Assembly: GCF_014638005.1 (NCBI RefSeq)
Contig: NZ_BMFG01000002.1
Location: 372,624-436,623 of the forward strand
DNA from: Flavobacterium orientale
GTDB lineage: Bacteria > Bacteroidota > Bacteroidia > Flavobacteriales > Flavobacteriaceae
Direction of reading: 5' to 3'
DNA: 64,000 nt
Of the stretch, positions 9,807-18,003 are shown one piece after another. The stretch's first letter is position 1. Every line of letters begins with the position of its first letter. A model generated the notes under the pieces. The model was not told the origin of the DNA. It made no database searches and saw nothing but the letters and a program-made list of their open reading frames with translations. Made by a program: the position numbers and the translations under genes.

Positions 9807-10268
9807 ATGAAAAAAATACTCTTACTACTTGCCTTTATATCGTTTTCTTTTGTTCAGGCTCAGGAAATTAAATGGATGTCTTTTGATGAAGCAATAGCTC
9901 TTCAAAAAGAGAATCCGAAACCAATTTTTATGGATGTTTATACCGATTGGTGTGGACCATGCAAAATGTTGGATAAAAATACATTTCAAACCAAAGAAGT
10001 TTCAGAGTATATCAATGCCAATTATTATGCTGTGAAATTTAATGGCGAAGGAAATACTACTTTAAATTATAAAGGAAGAAAATTTTCAAATCCCGGGTAT
10101 GATGCCAACCGAAAAGGTAGAAACAGCATGCATGAATTTACCGGATTTTTAAAAGTAGAAGGTTATCCTTCAATGTATGTTTTAGATAAAACCGGCGAAA
10201 TTGCAAAAGTTATCGTTGGCTATTATCAACCTGAACAATTATTATCTGAACTAAACGGCACTAATTAA
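9807..10268 (+). CDS. exported thioredoxin-fold protein with CGPC active site
   Basis: A periplasmic thiol-disulfide protein. A signal peptide spans about residues 1-18 and ends in VQAQ. The thioredoxin domain has the classic redox motif WCGPC at 48-52 and the cis-proline segment EGYPSMYVLD near residue 118. The length of 153 residues fits a single thioredoxin domain. It lies 1 base upstream of a second, distinct thioredoxin-fold gene, and both sit downstream of the peptide-scavenging genes. The redox partner is unknown. Confidence 0.86.
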   Translation: MKKILLLLAFISFSFVQAQEIKWMSFDEAIALQKENPKPIFMDVYTDWCGPCKMLDKNTFQTKEVSEYINANYYAVKFNGEGNTTLNYKGRKFSNPGYDANRKGRNSMHEFTGFLKVEGYPSMYVLDKTGEIAKVIVGYYQPEQLLSELNGTN

Positions 10269-10269
10269 A

Positions 10270-10731
10270 ATGAAAAAAACAATTTTAATCGCGGTCTTAT
10301 TTATGACCTTTCAATTCGCTTCAGCTCAAGAATTAACTTGGCACACTGACATTAATAAAGCAATCGAAATTTCTGTTAAAGAAAAAAAACCTTTACTACT
10401 GTTCTTCACCGGAAGTGATTGGTGCGGATGGTGTATCAGACTTCAAAATGAAGTGTTTAAAAAACCTGAGTTTGCAGAATGGGCTAAAAAGAAAGTAGTT
10501 TTAGTGGAACTTGATTTTCCGAGAAAAACGAAATTAGATCCAAAATTAGAAGCACAAAATAACGAACTTCAAGCCATTTTTCAAGTGAGAGGTTATCCTT
10601 CGGTATGGTTTGTAAATCCTGAAAAAAAGAAAGACAAATCGATTAATTTACAGCAATTAGGAAAAACCGGTTATGTTGCCGGTGGTCCTGATAAATGGAT
10701 TGAAAGTGCTGCAACTTTCATCGGAAAATAA
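10270..10731 (+). CDS. exported thioredoxin-fold protein with CGWC active site
   Basis: A DUF255/thioredoxin-7-like periplasmic protein. A signal peptide spans about residues 1-19. The active site reads WCGWC at 51-55 within TGSDWCGWCIRLQNEVF, and the cis-proline region is VRGYPSVWFV. The CGWC motif and flanking residues differ clearly from its neighbour, so the two are not recent duplicates. Only one base separates the genes. The transcript appears to stop at a hairpin that lies inside the opposing comEC gene. Confidence 0.85.
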   Translation: MKKTILIAVLFMTFQFASAQELTWHTDINKAIEISVKEKKPLLLFFTGSDWCGWCIRLQNEVFKKPEFAEWAKKKVVLVELDFPRKTKLDPKLEAQNNELQAIFQVRGYPSVWFVNPEKKKDKSINLQQLGKTGYVAGGPDKWIESAATFIGK

Positions 10732-10736
10732 AGAAA

Positions 10737-12758
10737 TTAATAAATTCTCAAATATCCCTTTTCATTAGTTATATGAAAAGGGATGTTTTTTTTCAAACAA
10801 GTTTTTTTCCATTGTTCTATGGTGCTTAAATAATTACTTCCGTTAGCAATAATTAGCTTGGGTTGATGGTAATCGATAAGTCGTTCTAAATTAATTTTTG
10901 GAGATTGTGTCAAAAGAATTAGTTCCACTTTTTCCGGCACTTTATAAATTGCATTCTCGTCTATAATTAATAATTTTTTATCGAATAGTTGTATTGCGTT
11001 TGGTACTTTTTCAACCGTATTAATTTCTCCAAAGTTACCTTGTAGATAATTTTTTACCACATAATTGTTTTCAATCAAGGTGTCGTTTGTATAAATAGTG
11101 ATTTTATTATTTTCCTTAAGAGCGATTATTGTTTTTTTTGGATAATGAAAAAGCACCGCTTCGTCCGTTTTGTAGTTAGAATAAATGCTACCAAAATAGG
11201 CTAGTTGATAACTAAATATCAAGATTAATACAAATTGGAGTTTTAAGTAGTTGGGTTTTTTCAATAAAATTATAATGCCAATCAATAATGCATATAAAGT
11301 AATTAGAAGCAGTCTATTGAATGAAATATCAGAAAATATAAACTTTTCAAAAGAAGCAATCCAGTTAACATAGTAATTCATAAAACCAATGGATTCCGAT
11401 AAAATGTAACTAAAAGGAAGAAATGAAACTCCAATAGCATTAGTTATTACAACCAGAATCCCAATTACCAAAATGACTGTTAAAAGTGGAATTATGATTA
11501 AATTGGTCATAAAGAATAACCCCGGAAATTGATGAAAATAATAAATACTTAATGGCAGAACACCAACTTGTGCCGCGATAGAAACAGTTATAATTTCATA
11601 AAAATAATTCAAGATTTTATTTTTTGGACGCCAAAATTTAGTGAATAAGGGTTGAATCCATACAATGGCAATTACTGCGGAATAACTCAATTGAAAACCA
11701 ACTTCAAATAAAAAATTAGGTTTGAAAAGTAATAACAGTAGAATGGAAACTGCTATAGTGTTAAAAATGTTTGTAGCTCTTTGTAAATAAATTCCAATCC
11801 CGACAAAACTAAACATTGTTACGGCTCGAACTACTGAAGGCGATAATCCTGAAAGAATAGCAAATAACCATAAAAGGCTAATTAAAATAATCAGTTGGAC
11901 TACTGCCCCATGTTTAATTCTTCGTAAAGGCGAGAGTACAGTTTTAAAAAAGAACAACAATATGCCAATATGTAAACCTGAAATAGCCAAAATATGAATA
12001 GCACCGGCTTTCGAATATTTTTGCAACAATTCACTATTAATATCTTGTCGTTGTCCTAATAAAAGGGCTTGAATTATATGCAATCGCTCTGTAGGGATGT
12101 TGTTTTTAGCAATATCTTTACTTATTGATTCTCTGGTTTTTTGCAAAAAATAGTTGGTGTTTTTATCCGTTTTTAGATAACGGAAATTTTTGTTTTCTAA
12201 ATAAATTTGATGAAAAACATTTCGCTTTTCCAAATAATCAGCATAATCAAATTGATTTGGATTATTAGGTTTGATTAATTCTTTAATGGCACATTTTGCC
12301 AAAATAACAGTGCCAACTTCGGGAAGACTTTCTTCATTTTTCTTTGAAAAGTTAACTAAGAGTTTTCCCTTGAGTTCTTGATTGTTGATTTGTGTAACCT
12401 CTAAATAGTATTTATGTGAATAGGGATTGGCTTTTAATTCTTCAGAAATAACGCCGGTCAGAATTACTTTTTCTCCTGCTAGAATCCAGTTGCTGTAATG
12501 GTTTTTATGATTGGGTTGGTAATGCGAAACAAAAACAAAAATTCCGGAAGAAAAGCTCAAAAAGTATAGAAATAGTCCAAAAAGTAGTTTTGCTTTTTGG
12601 GACTTATTCACCAAAACAAAAGCGGTAAAAAGTGATAAAAGTTGTAGGGTAAGTAATAGATATAGAGAATCCGGGTTGGGTTTGTAGAGGTTTCCTACAG
12701 TTATTCCCAACATGAAACATATAGTGATGGCTATAATTGGAAATTTTAAAACCTTCAT
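10737..12758 (-). CDS. comEC: ComEC/Rec2-family DNA-uptake channel protein
   Basis: A polytopic inner-membrane protein related to the channel that carries single-stranded DNA into the cytoplasm in natural transformation. Two N-terminal hydrophobic segments are followed by an OB-like periplasmic domain (DUF4131, about residues 80-190). The Competence domain starts near residue 230 with the signature HILAISGLHIGI and has many helices to about residue 520. The C-terminal 150 residues sit where the metallo-beta-lactamase domain normally lies, but I see no HxHxDH metal motif there, so that domain is degenerate or replaced. It is the last gene of the surE-lpxB series. Confidence 0.86.
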   Translation of the reverse strand: MKVLKFPIIAITICFMLGITVGNLYKPNPDSLYLLLTLQLLSLFTAFVLVNKSQKAKLLFGLFLYFLSFSSGIFVFVSHYQPNHKNHYSNWILAGEKVILTGVISEELKANPYSHKYYLEVTQINNQELKGKLLVNFSKKNEESLPEVGTVILAKCAIKELIKPNNPNQFDYADYLEKRNVFHQIYLENKNFRYLKTDKNTNYFLQKTRESISKDIAKNNIPTERLHIIQALLLGQRQDINSELLQKYSKAGAIHILAISGLHIGILLFFFKTVLSPLRRIKHGAVVQLIILISLLWLFAILSGLSPSVVRAVTMFSFVGIGIYLQRATNIFNTIAVSILLLLLFKPNFLFEVGFQLSYSAVIAIVWIQPLFTKFWRPKNKILNYFYEIITVSIAAQVGVLPLSIYYFHQFPGLFFMTNLIIIPLLTVILVIGILVVITNAIGVSFLPFSYILSESIGFMNYYVNWIASFEKFIFSDISFNRLLLITLYALLIGIIILLKKPNYLKLQFVLILIFSYQLAYFGSIYSNYKTDEAVLFHYPKKTIIALKENNKITIYTNDTLIENNYVVKNYLQGNFGEINTVEKVPNAIQLFDKKLLIIDENAIYKVPEKVELILLTQSPKINLERLIDYHQPKLIIANGSNYLSTIEQWKKTCLKKNIPFHITNEKGYLRIY
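10754..10793 (+). terminator. intrinsic terminator of the thioredoxin genes, inside comEC
   Basis: ATCCCTTTTCAT (10754-10765) pairs perfectly with ATGAAAAGGGAT (10773-10784) around a 7-base loop. A G and eight T follow. It starts 22 bases after the plus-strand stop codon, and its whole length lies within the last codons of comEC on the other strand. Confidence 0.87.
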
Positions 12759-12804
12759 CGAAAACGAAGGTAATAAAACTCTTATAAATAAAAAAATTAA
12801 TTTC

Positions 12805-13437
12805 TTACAAAACTCTGTTTATTTGTGCGAAATTTTTCTTATAATAAGGTTCTTTGGTAGATGAAAATATCACGCCTCTTTGAACTGAAGCATGAATAAA
12901 TATTATTTCATCATCTTTGATTTCTGTGACTAAACCAACGTGATTAATTACATTTCTGCCATTGGTTTTAAAAAATATTAAGTCGCCTTTTTGCACTTCT
13001 TTTTGACTTATTTTTTTTCCCACCTTTGCCATTTCAAATGATGATCTTGGAAGCGAAATATCATAGGTTTTAAAAACAGTACTAACTAATCCGGAACAAT
13101 CCATGCCTTGTTTTGTGGTGCCGCCACCTCTATATTTTACGCCTTCATATTCACTTGCGGCATGAATTAATTGTTTTACTAAATAGGGTGTGTTTTCTTT
13201 ATCAACAGTATAGTCGCTATCTTCTTCGTCGTTAATTTTATATTTACGAGTTGGTTTTGTGTTGGTTTCTGAATTTGGTCTAACAGTTTTTGTTGTGGTA
13301 GTTGTAGTTTTTTTGTTAGTATAAATGCCTTTTTTTTGTGCTTCTTCTTTTGATGTAACTATTCCCGAAGAAGAAGTTTTACACGAAAAAACTACTGTTG
13401 ATAAAATCACTACGATGCTGAATTTTAAAAATTTCAT
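12805..13437 (-). CDS. NlpC/P60 (C40) peptidase lipoprotein
   Basis: A lipid-anchored murein peptidase likely to cut gamma-D-Glu-meso-DAP bonds in cell-wall peptides. The signal peptide ends in VVFSC, with lipobox Cys19. A Thr/Lys-rich linker with six consecutive Thr follows at about residues 44-50. The C40 domain contains catalytic Cys114 in GMDCSGLVSTVF, His166 in INHVGLV and a third polar position at His182 (FIHAS). It lies directly downstream of lpxB, 2 bases from its stop, which suggests co-transcription of envelope genes. Confidence 0.9.
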   Translation of the reverse strand: MKFLKFSIVVILSTVVFSCKTSSSGIVTSKEEAQKKGIYTNKKTTTTTTKTVRPNSETNTKPTRKYKINDEEDSDYTVDKENTPYLVKQLIHAASEYEGVKYRGGGTTKQGMDCSGLVSTVFKTYDISLPRSSFEMAKVGKKISQKEVQKGDLIFFKTNGRNVINHVGLVTEIKDDEIIFIHASVQRGVIFSSTKEPYYKKNFAQINRVL

Positions 13438-13439
13438 TT

Positions 13440-14561
13440 TTAATCTATTTTTTTTGTGTCCGCAACAATGAGTTGGGCAACTTTTTTACTGGCTCCAATT
13501 CCGCCGAGTTTTGTTTGTAATAATTCATATTCTTTTAACAAAAGAGAACGGTTTTCCGGCTCGTTTATTTTCAATAATTCTTTTTTCAATTTGTTGGTGT
13601 TGCAATCACTTTGAATAAGTTCCTTAACAACTTCTTTGTCCATTATAAGGTTTACCAAAGAAATGTATTTTAAAGTAATGATGCGTTTTGCAATTTGATA
13701 AGAAATCCAATTTCCTTTATAGCAAACCACTTCCGGTACTTTAAAAAGAGCAGTTTCCAAAGTTGCAGTTCCCGAAGTAACCAACGCCGATTGAGCTATA
13801 CTCAAAAGATCATACGTTTTATTGGAAACAAATTTAATGTTTTCCAAAGTTATGAAATCTTTATAAAAACCAAAATCAATAGAAGGAGCACCTGCAATGA
13901 CAAATTGAAAATTTTTAAAATCTTTTGCAATAGATGTCATTACATCAAGCATTTTTTTAATTTCCTGCTTTCTGCTTCCGGGTAAAAGTGCAACAATAGG
14001 TCTATTGTCCAAATTATTTTCAGTTCTGAATTTTTCTTCCTCAACCGTTGGATGATTATTTATGGCATCTAGCAAAGGATGACCCACAAATTCAACCGGA
14101 AAATTGTGTTTTTTTTCAAAAAAATCTTTTTCAAACGGAAGAATTACATAGAGTTTGTCAAAATCTCTTTTAATGGCTTGAATTCTATTTTCTTTCCATG
14201 CCCAAATTTGTGGAGCTATATAATAATGAGTCGGGATGTTTTTTTGCTTTGCCCATTTTGCAATTCGCATATTGAACCCGGGATAATCTATAAAAATTAA
14301 AGCATCGGGTTGAAAAGCTTCGATATCTTTTTTACAAAAATCAATATTTTTTAAAATCGTTTTTAAATTAAAAAGCACTTCAGCAAAACCCATAAAAGCT
14401 AGTTCTTTGTAATGTTTGACCAAAGTTCCGCCAACTGATTGCATCAGATTGCCACCCCAAAAACGGATAGTAGCATTTGGGTCGCAATTCAGCAACTCTT
14501 TCATTAAATTTGAACCATGCAAATCGCCGGAGGCTTCTCCGGCTATAATGTAATATTTCAT
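13440..14561 (-). CDS. lpxB: lipid-A-disaccharide synthase
   Basis: Glycosyltransferase family 19 enzyme that joins UDP-2,3-diacylglucosamine and lipid X to make the lipid A disaccharide on the inner membrane. It starts with the conserved MKYYIIAGEASGDLHGSNLM. Further hallmarks are the DYPGFNMRIAKWAK segment, YYIAPQIWAWKENR, the LLPGSRKQEI nucleotide-sugar loop near residue 215, and SGTATLETAL near residue 263. The length of 373 residues is standard. It is one base from the small membrane protein upstream and continues the surE transcript. Confidence 0.95.
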   Translation of the reverse strand: MKYYIIAGEASGDLHGSNLMKELLNCDPNATIRFWGGNLMQSVGGTLVKHYKELAFMGFAEVLFNLKTILKNIDFCKKDIEAFQPDALIFIDYPGFNMRIAKWAKQKNIPTHYYIAPQIWAWKENRIQAIKRDFDKLYVILPFEKDFFEKKHNFPVEFVGHPLLDAINNHPTVEEEKFRTENNLDNRPIVALLPGSRKQEIKKMLDVMTSIAKDFKNFQFVIAGAPSIDFGFYKDFITLENIKFVSNKTYDLLSIAQSALVTSGTATLETALFKVPEVVCYKGNWISYQIAKRIITLKYISLVNLIMDKEVVKELIQSDCNTNKLKKELLKINEPENRSLLLKEYELLQTKLGGIGASKKVAQLIVADTKKID

Positions 14562-14562
14562 T

Positions 14563-14835
14563 TTAAAGAACTATTGTGACAATGGTTAGGGCAATCGTTG
14601 CTAAAACTACTCCCCGAGCCATCATTTCTTTATTGAATTTTAATAGGATGAAAAACAATACTATATTGATAACAGCTCCAAGAGCAATTAACTTTCCTAA
14701 TGAATTTTGAGCTTTTAAAGCCAGTAATCCATCTGCGAATTCGAAATCTGTAAAAAGGGAAATAAACAAAAAAACTCCTGTTGCAGCACCTATATTTCCT
14801 AGAATGAATCCAATGAGTATATCTATTTTTTTCAT
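14563..14835 (-). CDS. small conserved membrane protein between surE and lpxB
   Basis: A 90-residue protein of unknown function. Three hydrophobic segments are visible at about residues 7-29, 46-66 and 72-90, leaving almost no soluble part. It starts inside the surE stop codon (TAATG overlap) and ends one base before lpxB, so it is translated as part of that operon. Tight placement between surE and lpxB suggests a membrane or envelope role, but no motif allows a specific call. Confidence 0.75.
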   Translation of the reverse strand: MKKIDILIGFILGNIGAATGVFLFISLFTDFEFADGLLALKAQNSLGKLIALGAVINIVLFFILLKFNKEMMARGVVLATIALTIVTIVL

Positions 14836-15614
14836 TAGTGATTGAATTTATATGTGTTTAGTTTTTGAATGGCATGATGGGCCGTTAAATCAAATTGAAC
14901 GGGAACTACAGAAATATAACCGTTTTCTAAAGCCCATTCGTCGGTGTCTTCTCCTTTGTCTTGATTAATAAATTCACCGGTTAACCAATAATAATCTTTT
15001 CCTTGAGGGGTTTTTCTTTTGTCAAATTTTTCCATCCAAAAGGCTTTAGCTTGTCTGCAAACTTTAATGCCTTTTATTTCCGATTCTTTTAATTTCGGAA
15101 AATTCACATTCAAAATTACGCCTTCCGGAAGGCCGTTTTCTAAAACTTCCAACGTTATTTTTCGAACAAAACGCTTAATGGCATCAAAATCTGCATTCCA
15201 ATCATAATCCAAAAGTGAAAAACCAATTGCGGGAATTCCTTCAATTCCGGCTTCAACAGCGGCACTCATGGTTCCTGAATAGATTACATTTATAGAAGAG
15301 TTTGAACCGTGATTTATTCCCGAAACACACAAATCAGGCTTTTGTTTTAGAATTTCATTTACGGCTAGTTTGACACAATCTACAGGAGTACCCGAACAAC
15401 TGTATTCTTGTTCCACATCATTATCAATGTTTATTTTATTGATGAATAACGTGCTGTTAATGGTTATGGCATGACCCATTGCACTTTGAGGACTATCAGG
15501 TGCCACCACTACAACGGTTCCGATTTCTTTCATAACACTAATTAAGGCTCTGATTCCCGGAGCTGAAATCCCGTCATCGTTGGTAACTAAAATTAAAGGC
15601 TTTTTTTTGGTCAT
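14835..15614 (-). CDS. surE: 5'/3'-nucleotidase SurE
   Basis: A metal-dependent phosphatase acting on nucleoside monophosphates, linked to stress survival. The N-terminal metal-binding motif is Asn12-Asp13-Asp14 in LVTNDDGISAPGI. The second conserved block is SGINHGSNSSINVIYSGTMS near residue 98, followed by AAVEAG. The length of 259 residues is typical. The gene heads a minus-strand operon with the small membrane protein, lpxB, the C40 lipoprotein and comEC, and a -7 box lies at 15682-15689. Confidence 0.94.
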   Translation of the reverse strand: MTKKKPLILVTNDDGISAPGIRALISVMKEIGTVVVVAPDSPQSAMGHAITINSTLFINKINIDNDVEQEYSCSGTPVDCVKLAVNEILKQKPDLCVSGINHGSNSSINVIYSGTMSAAVEAGIEGIPAIGFSLLDYDWNADFDAIKRFVRKITLEVLENGLPEGVILNVNFPKLKESEIKGIKVCRQAKAFWMEKFDKRKTPQGKDYYWLTGEFINQDKGEDTDEWALENGYISVVPVQFDLTAHHAIQKLNTYKFNH

Positions 15615-15681
15615 GGTTTTATCAAATAGTTTGACGCGAATAAAAATAGGTCTTTTTATTTTTTTAGATGTTCTAAAGTCA

Positions 15682-15731
15682 CAAAATTAACGAAAATTAA
15701 GGTTTTCTATGGGTTCAATTTTATAACTTTG
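15682..15731. promoter_or_regulatory. divergent -7 boxes for surE (-) and the processing protease (+)
   Basis: On the minus strand TAATTTTG (15689-15682) precedes surE by about 67 bases. On the plus strand TAACTTTG (15724-15731) precedes the protease gene. Both fit TAnnTTTG. -33 elements are poor for both, so strength is uncertain. Confidence 0.5.
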
Positions 15732-15812
15732 TTTGAAAGTTGAATAAAACAAACTATTTTTTTGTTTATTTACACAAATGGCACAATTTTTAATAAACTT
15801 GTACATACCCTA

Positions 15813-17996
15813 ATGGATAATATAATTGATTTTATGAAAAAGAATTTTAAATCCCTATTGTTGGTAATAGCAATATCAGTTTCGCTTGTTGCATTTACCG
15901 TGTCTGATTTTAAATCAACACCAAAAAATGATCCGGAAAAAGATAAATTATTAATTGAATTATTAACGTTCGTAATAGAACGAGGTCATTATGATCCGGT
16001 TGCAATTGATGATGATTTGTCGAAAGGAATTTATAAGGATTATGTGATGGCATTAGACCCTTCAAAACGATTTTTTTTACAATCGGATATTGACGCTTTT
16101 GCTGTATATGAACTTGAAATCGATGATCAAATTAAAAATAAAGAACTTACTTTTTTTGATTTGACCTATACTACCTATGTAAAAAGAATGGAGGAAAGCA
16201 CTAAATTTTTTAAAGAGATTTTGAGTAAACCTATTGATTATACAGTTGATGAAGAAATTGATACGGATTATGAAAAGCTTCCTTATGCAAAAAACACTAA
16301 AGAATTAAAAGAACGTTGGAGAAAGCAAATCAAGCTTTCTACTATATCCTCAATGGCCGAAAAACTTAAACTAGAAGAGGACAAGAAAAAAAATGATGCA
16401 GAACATGTGGTAAAAAGTTTTCAAGATTTAGAAAAGGAAACTAGAGAAAGTACATTGAATTCATTAAACGATTATTTTAGTTTTATAAAAGATTTAGATA
16501 GAAATGATTGGTTTTCTGTTTACATCAACGCTATTTCATCTCGATTTGACCCACATACAAACTATATGGCTCCTGATGATAAAGAACGTTTTGATGTTAG
16601 CATGAGTGGAAAATTTGAAGGAATTGGTGCTCGTCTACAAAAGAAAAATGATTTTACAGAAATTACAGAATTAATTTCAGGAGGTCCGGCTTGGAGAGGA
16701 AAAGAATTAGAACCCGGCGATATCATTTTGAAAGTTGCTCAAGCTAACGAAGAACCTTTGGATGTGGTTGGAATGCGATTAGATAATATTGTCAAAAAAA
16801 TCAAAGGACCAAAAGGAACAGAAGTTAAATTGACCGTTAAGAAAGTAGACGGAACAATAAGTGTTATTTCATTAATCAGAGACACTGTTGAAACAGAAGA
16901 AACATATGCAAAATCTAGTATTATTGAAAGAAATGGTGTGAAATACGGCATCATTAACTTGCCTAAATTTTATATTGATTTTGAAAACAAAGATAGTAGA
17001 GATGCTGCAAAAGATGTAGCTATCGAAGTGGAACGATTAAAGGAAGAAGGAATTCAAGGAATTATCATGGATGTTCGTGATAATGGAGGTGGATCTCTGA
17101 AAACAGTTGTTGACATAACCGGTTTATTCATTGAGCAAGGTCCTGTTGTTCAAATAAAATCAGCCGGAACCAAGAAAGAAGTTTTATATGATAGAGATTC
17201 TAGAGTACAATGGGATGGTCCTTTGGTAGTTTTAGTGAACAATTTTTCGGCTTCAGCCTCAGAAATTTTAGCAGCAGCAATACAAGATTACAAAAGAGGA
17301 GTGGTTATTGGAAGTAAGCAAACTTATGGAAAAGGTACGGTTCAAAATGTAATCGACTTGAATCAATTTGTCAGAGGAAATGCTGTCGGTGATTTGGGAG
17401 CTTTAAAAACTACAACTCAAAAATTTTATAGAATTAATGGTGGTTCAACTCAATTAGAAGGGGTTTCCAGCGATATTGTGCTACCGGACAGGTATTCACA
17501 TATTAATATTGGTGAACGCGATTTGGATAATGCTATGCCATGGACAAAAATTGATCCGGCTGTTTATACTACTTGGAACAAACAAGTGAATTTTGATAAA
17601 GCAATTGATAACAGTAAAAGTCGATTGGCTAACAATGAACATTTTCAACTTATCGATAGAAGTGCTCAATGGACAAAAGAACGCAGAGATGCATCAGTTT
17701 ATAATTTAAAGTTGGAAAATTTTCAAAAAGAACAAGTTGAGCTGGAAGAAAAAAGTAAAGAGTTCAAAATCATTTCAGATTATACAAATAATTTGGTGTT
17801 CAAACCAATTAAAGATGATACAGCGTTGATGAATAAAGATGAATCATTCAAAGAAAAAAGAGAGCGTTGGTTTGAGAATTTATCAAAAGATATTTATGTT
17901 GAAGAAGCTTTGAATATTTTAGATGATTTGCAAACAAAACCAGTTATTAAAGGTGATGTAAATTTGAAGAAAAAAGAAAAACTCGTAAAGTCATAA
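15813..17996 (+). CDS. C-terminal processing (tail-specific) protease, S41A family
   Basis: A periplasmic serine-lysine protease that degrades or trims proteins from their C-termini. An N-terminal hydrophobic signal (KKNFKSLLLVIAISVSLVAF) is followed by an all-helical Tsp-type N-terminal domain with the block ALDPSKRFFLQSDID. A PDZ domain with GKFEGIGARLQ lies at about residues 265-345. The S41 core holds the nucleophile in the SASAS segment (479-483) and Lys507 in TYGKGTVQ. A C-terminal DUF3340-like region completes it. I chose ATG 15813; ATG 15834, directly before KKNF, is equally possible. A TTG further upstream would be too close to the predicted transcript start. Confidence 0.92.
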   Translation: MDNIIDFMKKNFKSLLLVIAISVSLVAFTVSDFKSTPKNDPEKDKLLIELLTFVIERGHYDPVAIDDDLSKGIYKDYVMALDPSKRFFLQSDIDAFAVYELEIDDQIKNKELTFFDLTYTTYVKRMEESTKFFKEILSKPIDYTVDEEIDTDYEKLPYAKNTKELKERWRKQIKLSTISSMAEKLKLEEDKKKNDAEHVVKSFQDLEKETRESTLNSLNDYFSFIKDLDRNDWFSVYINAISSRFDPHTNYMAPDDKERFDVSMSGKFEGIGARLQKKNDFTEITELISGGPAWRGKELEPGDIILKVAQANEEPLDVVGMRLDNIVKKIKGPKGTEVKLTVKKVDGTISVISLIRDTVETEETYAKSSIIERNGVKYGIINLPKFYIDFENKDSRDAAKDVAIEVERLKEEGIQGIIMDVRDNGGGSLKTVVDITGLFIEQGPVVQIKSAGTKKEVLYDRDSRVQWDGPLVVLVNNFSASASEILAAAIQDYKRGVVIGSKQTYGKGTVQNVIDLNQFVRGNAVGDLGALKTTTQKFYRINGGSTQLEGVSSDIVLPDRYSHINIGERDLDNAMPWTKIDPAVYTTWNKQVNFDKAIDNSKSRLANNEHFQLIDRSAQWTKERRDASVYNLKLENFQKEQVELEEKSKEFKIISDYTNNLVFKPIKDDTALMNKDESFKEKRERWFENLSKDIYVEEALNILDDLQTKPVIKGDVNLKKKEKLVKS

Positions 17997-18003
17997 TTTA
18001 CGA

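Noticed and set aside
15762-15812. TTG-initiated extension of the processing protease
   Set aside because: It would start about 24 bases after the predicted transcription start and puts a polar stretch before a normal signal peptide; ATG 15813 or 15834 fits better.
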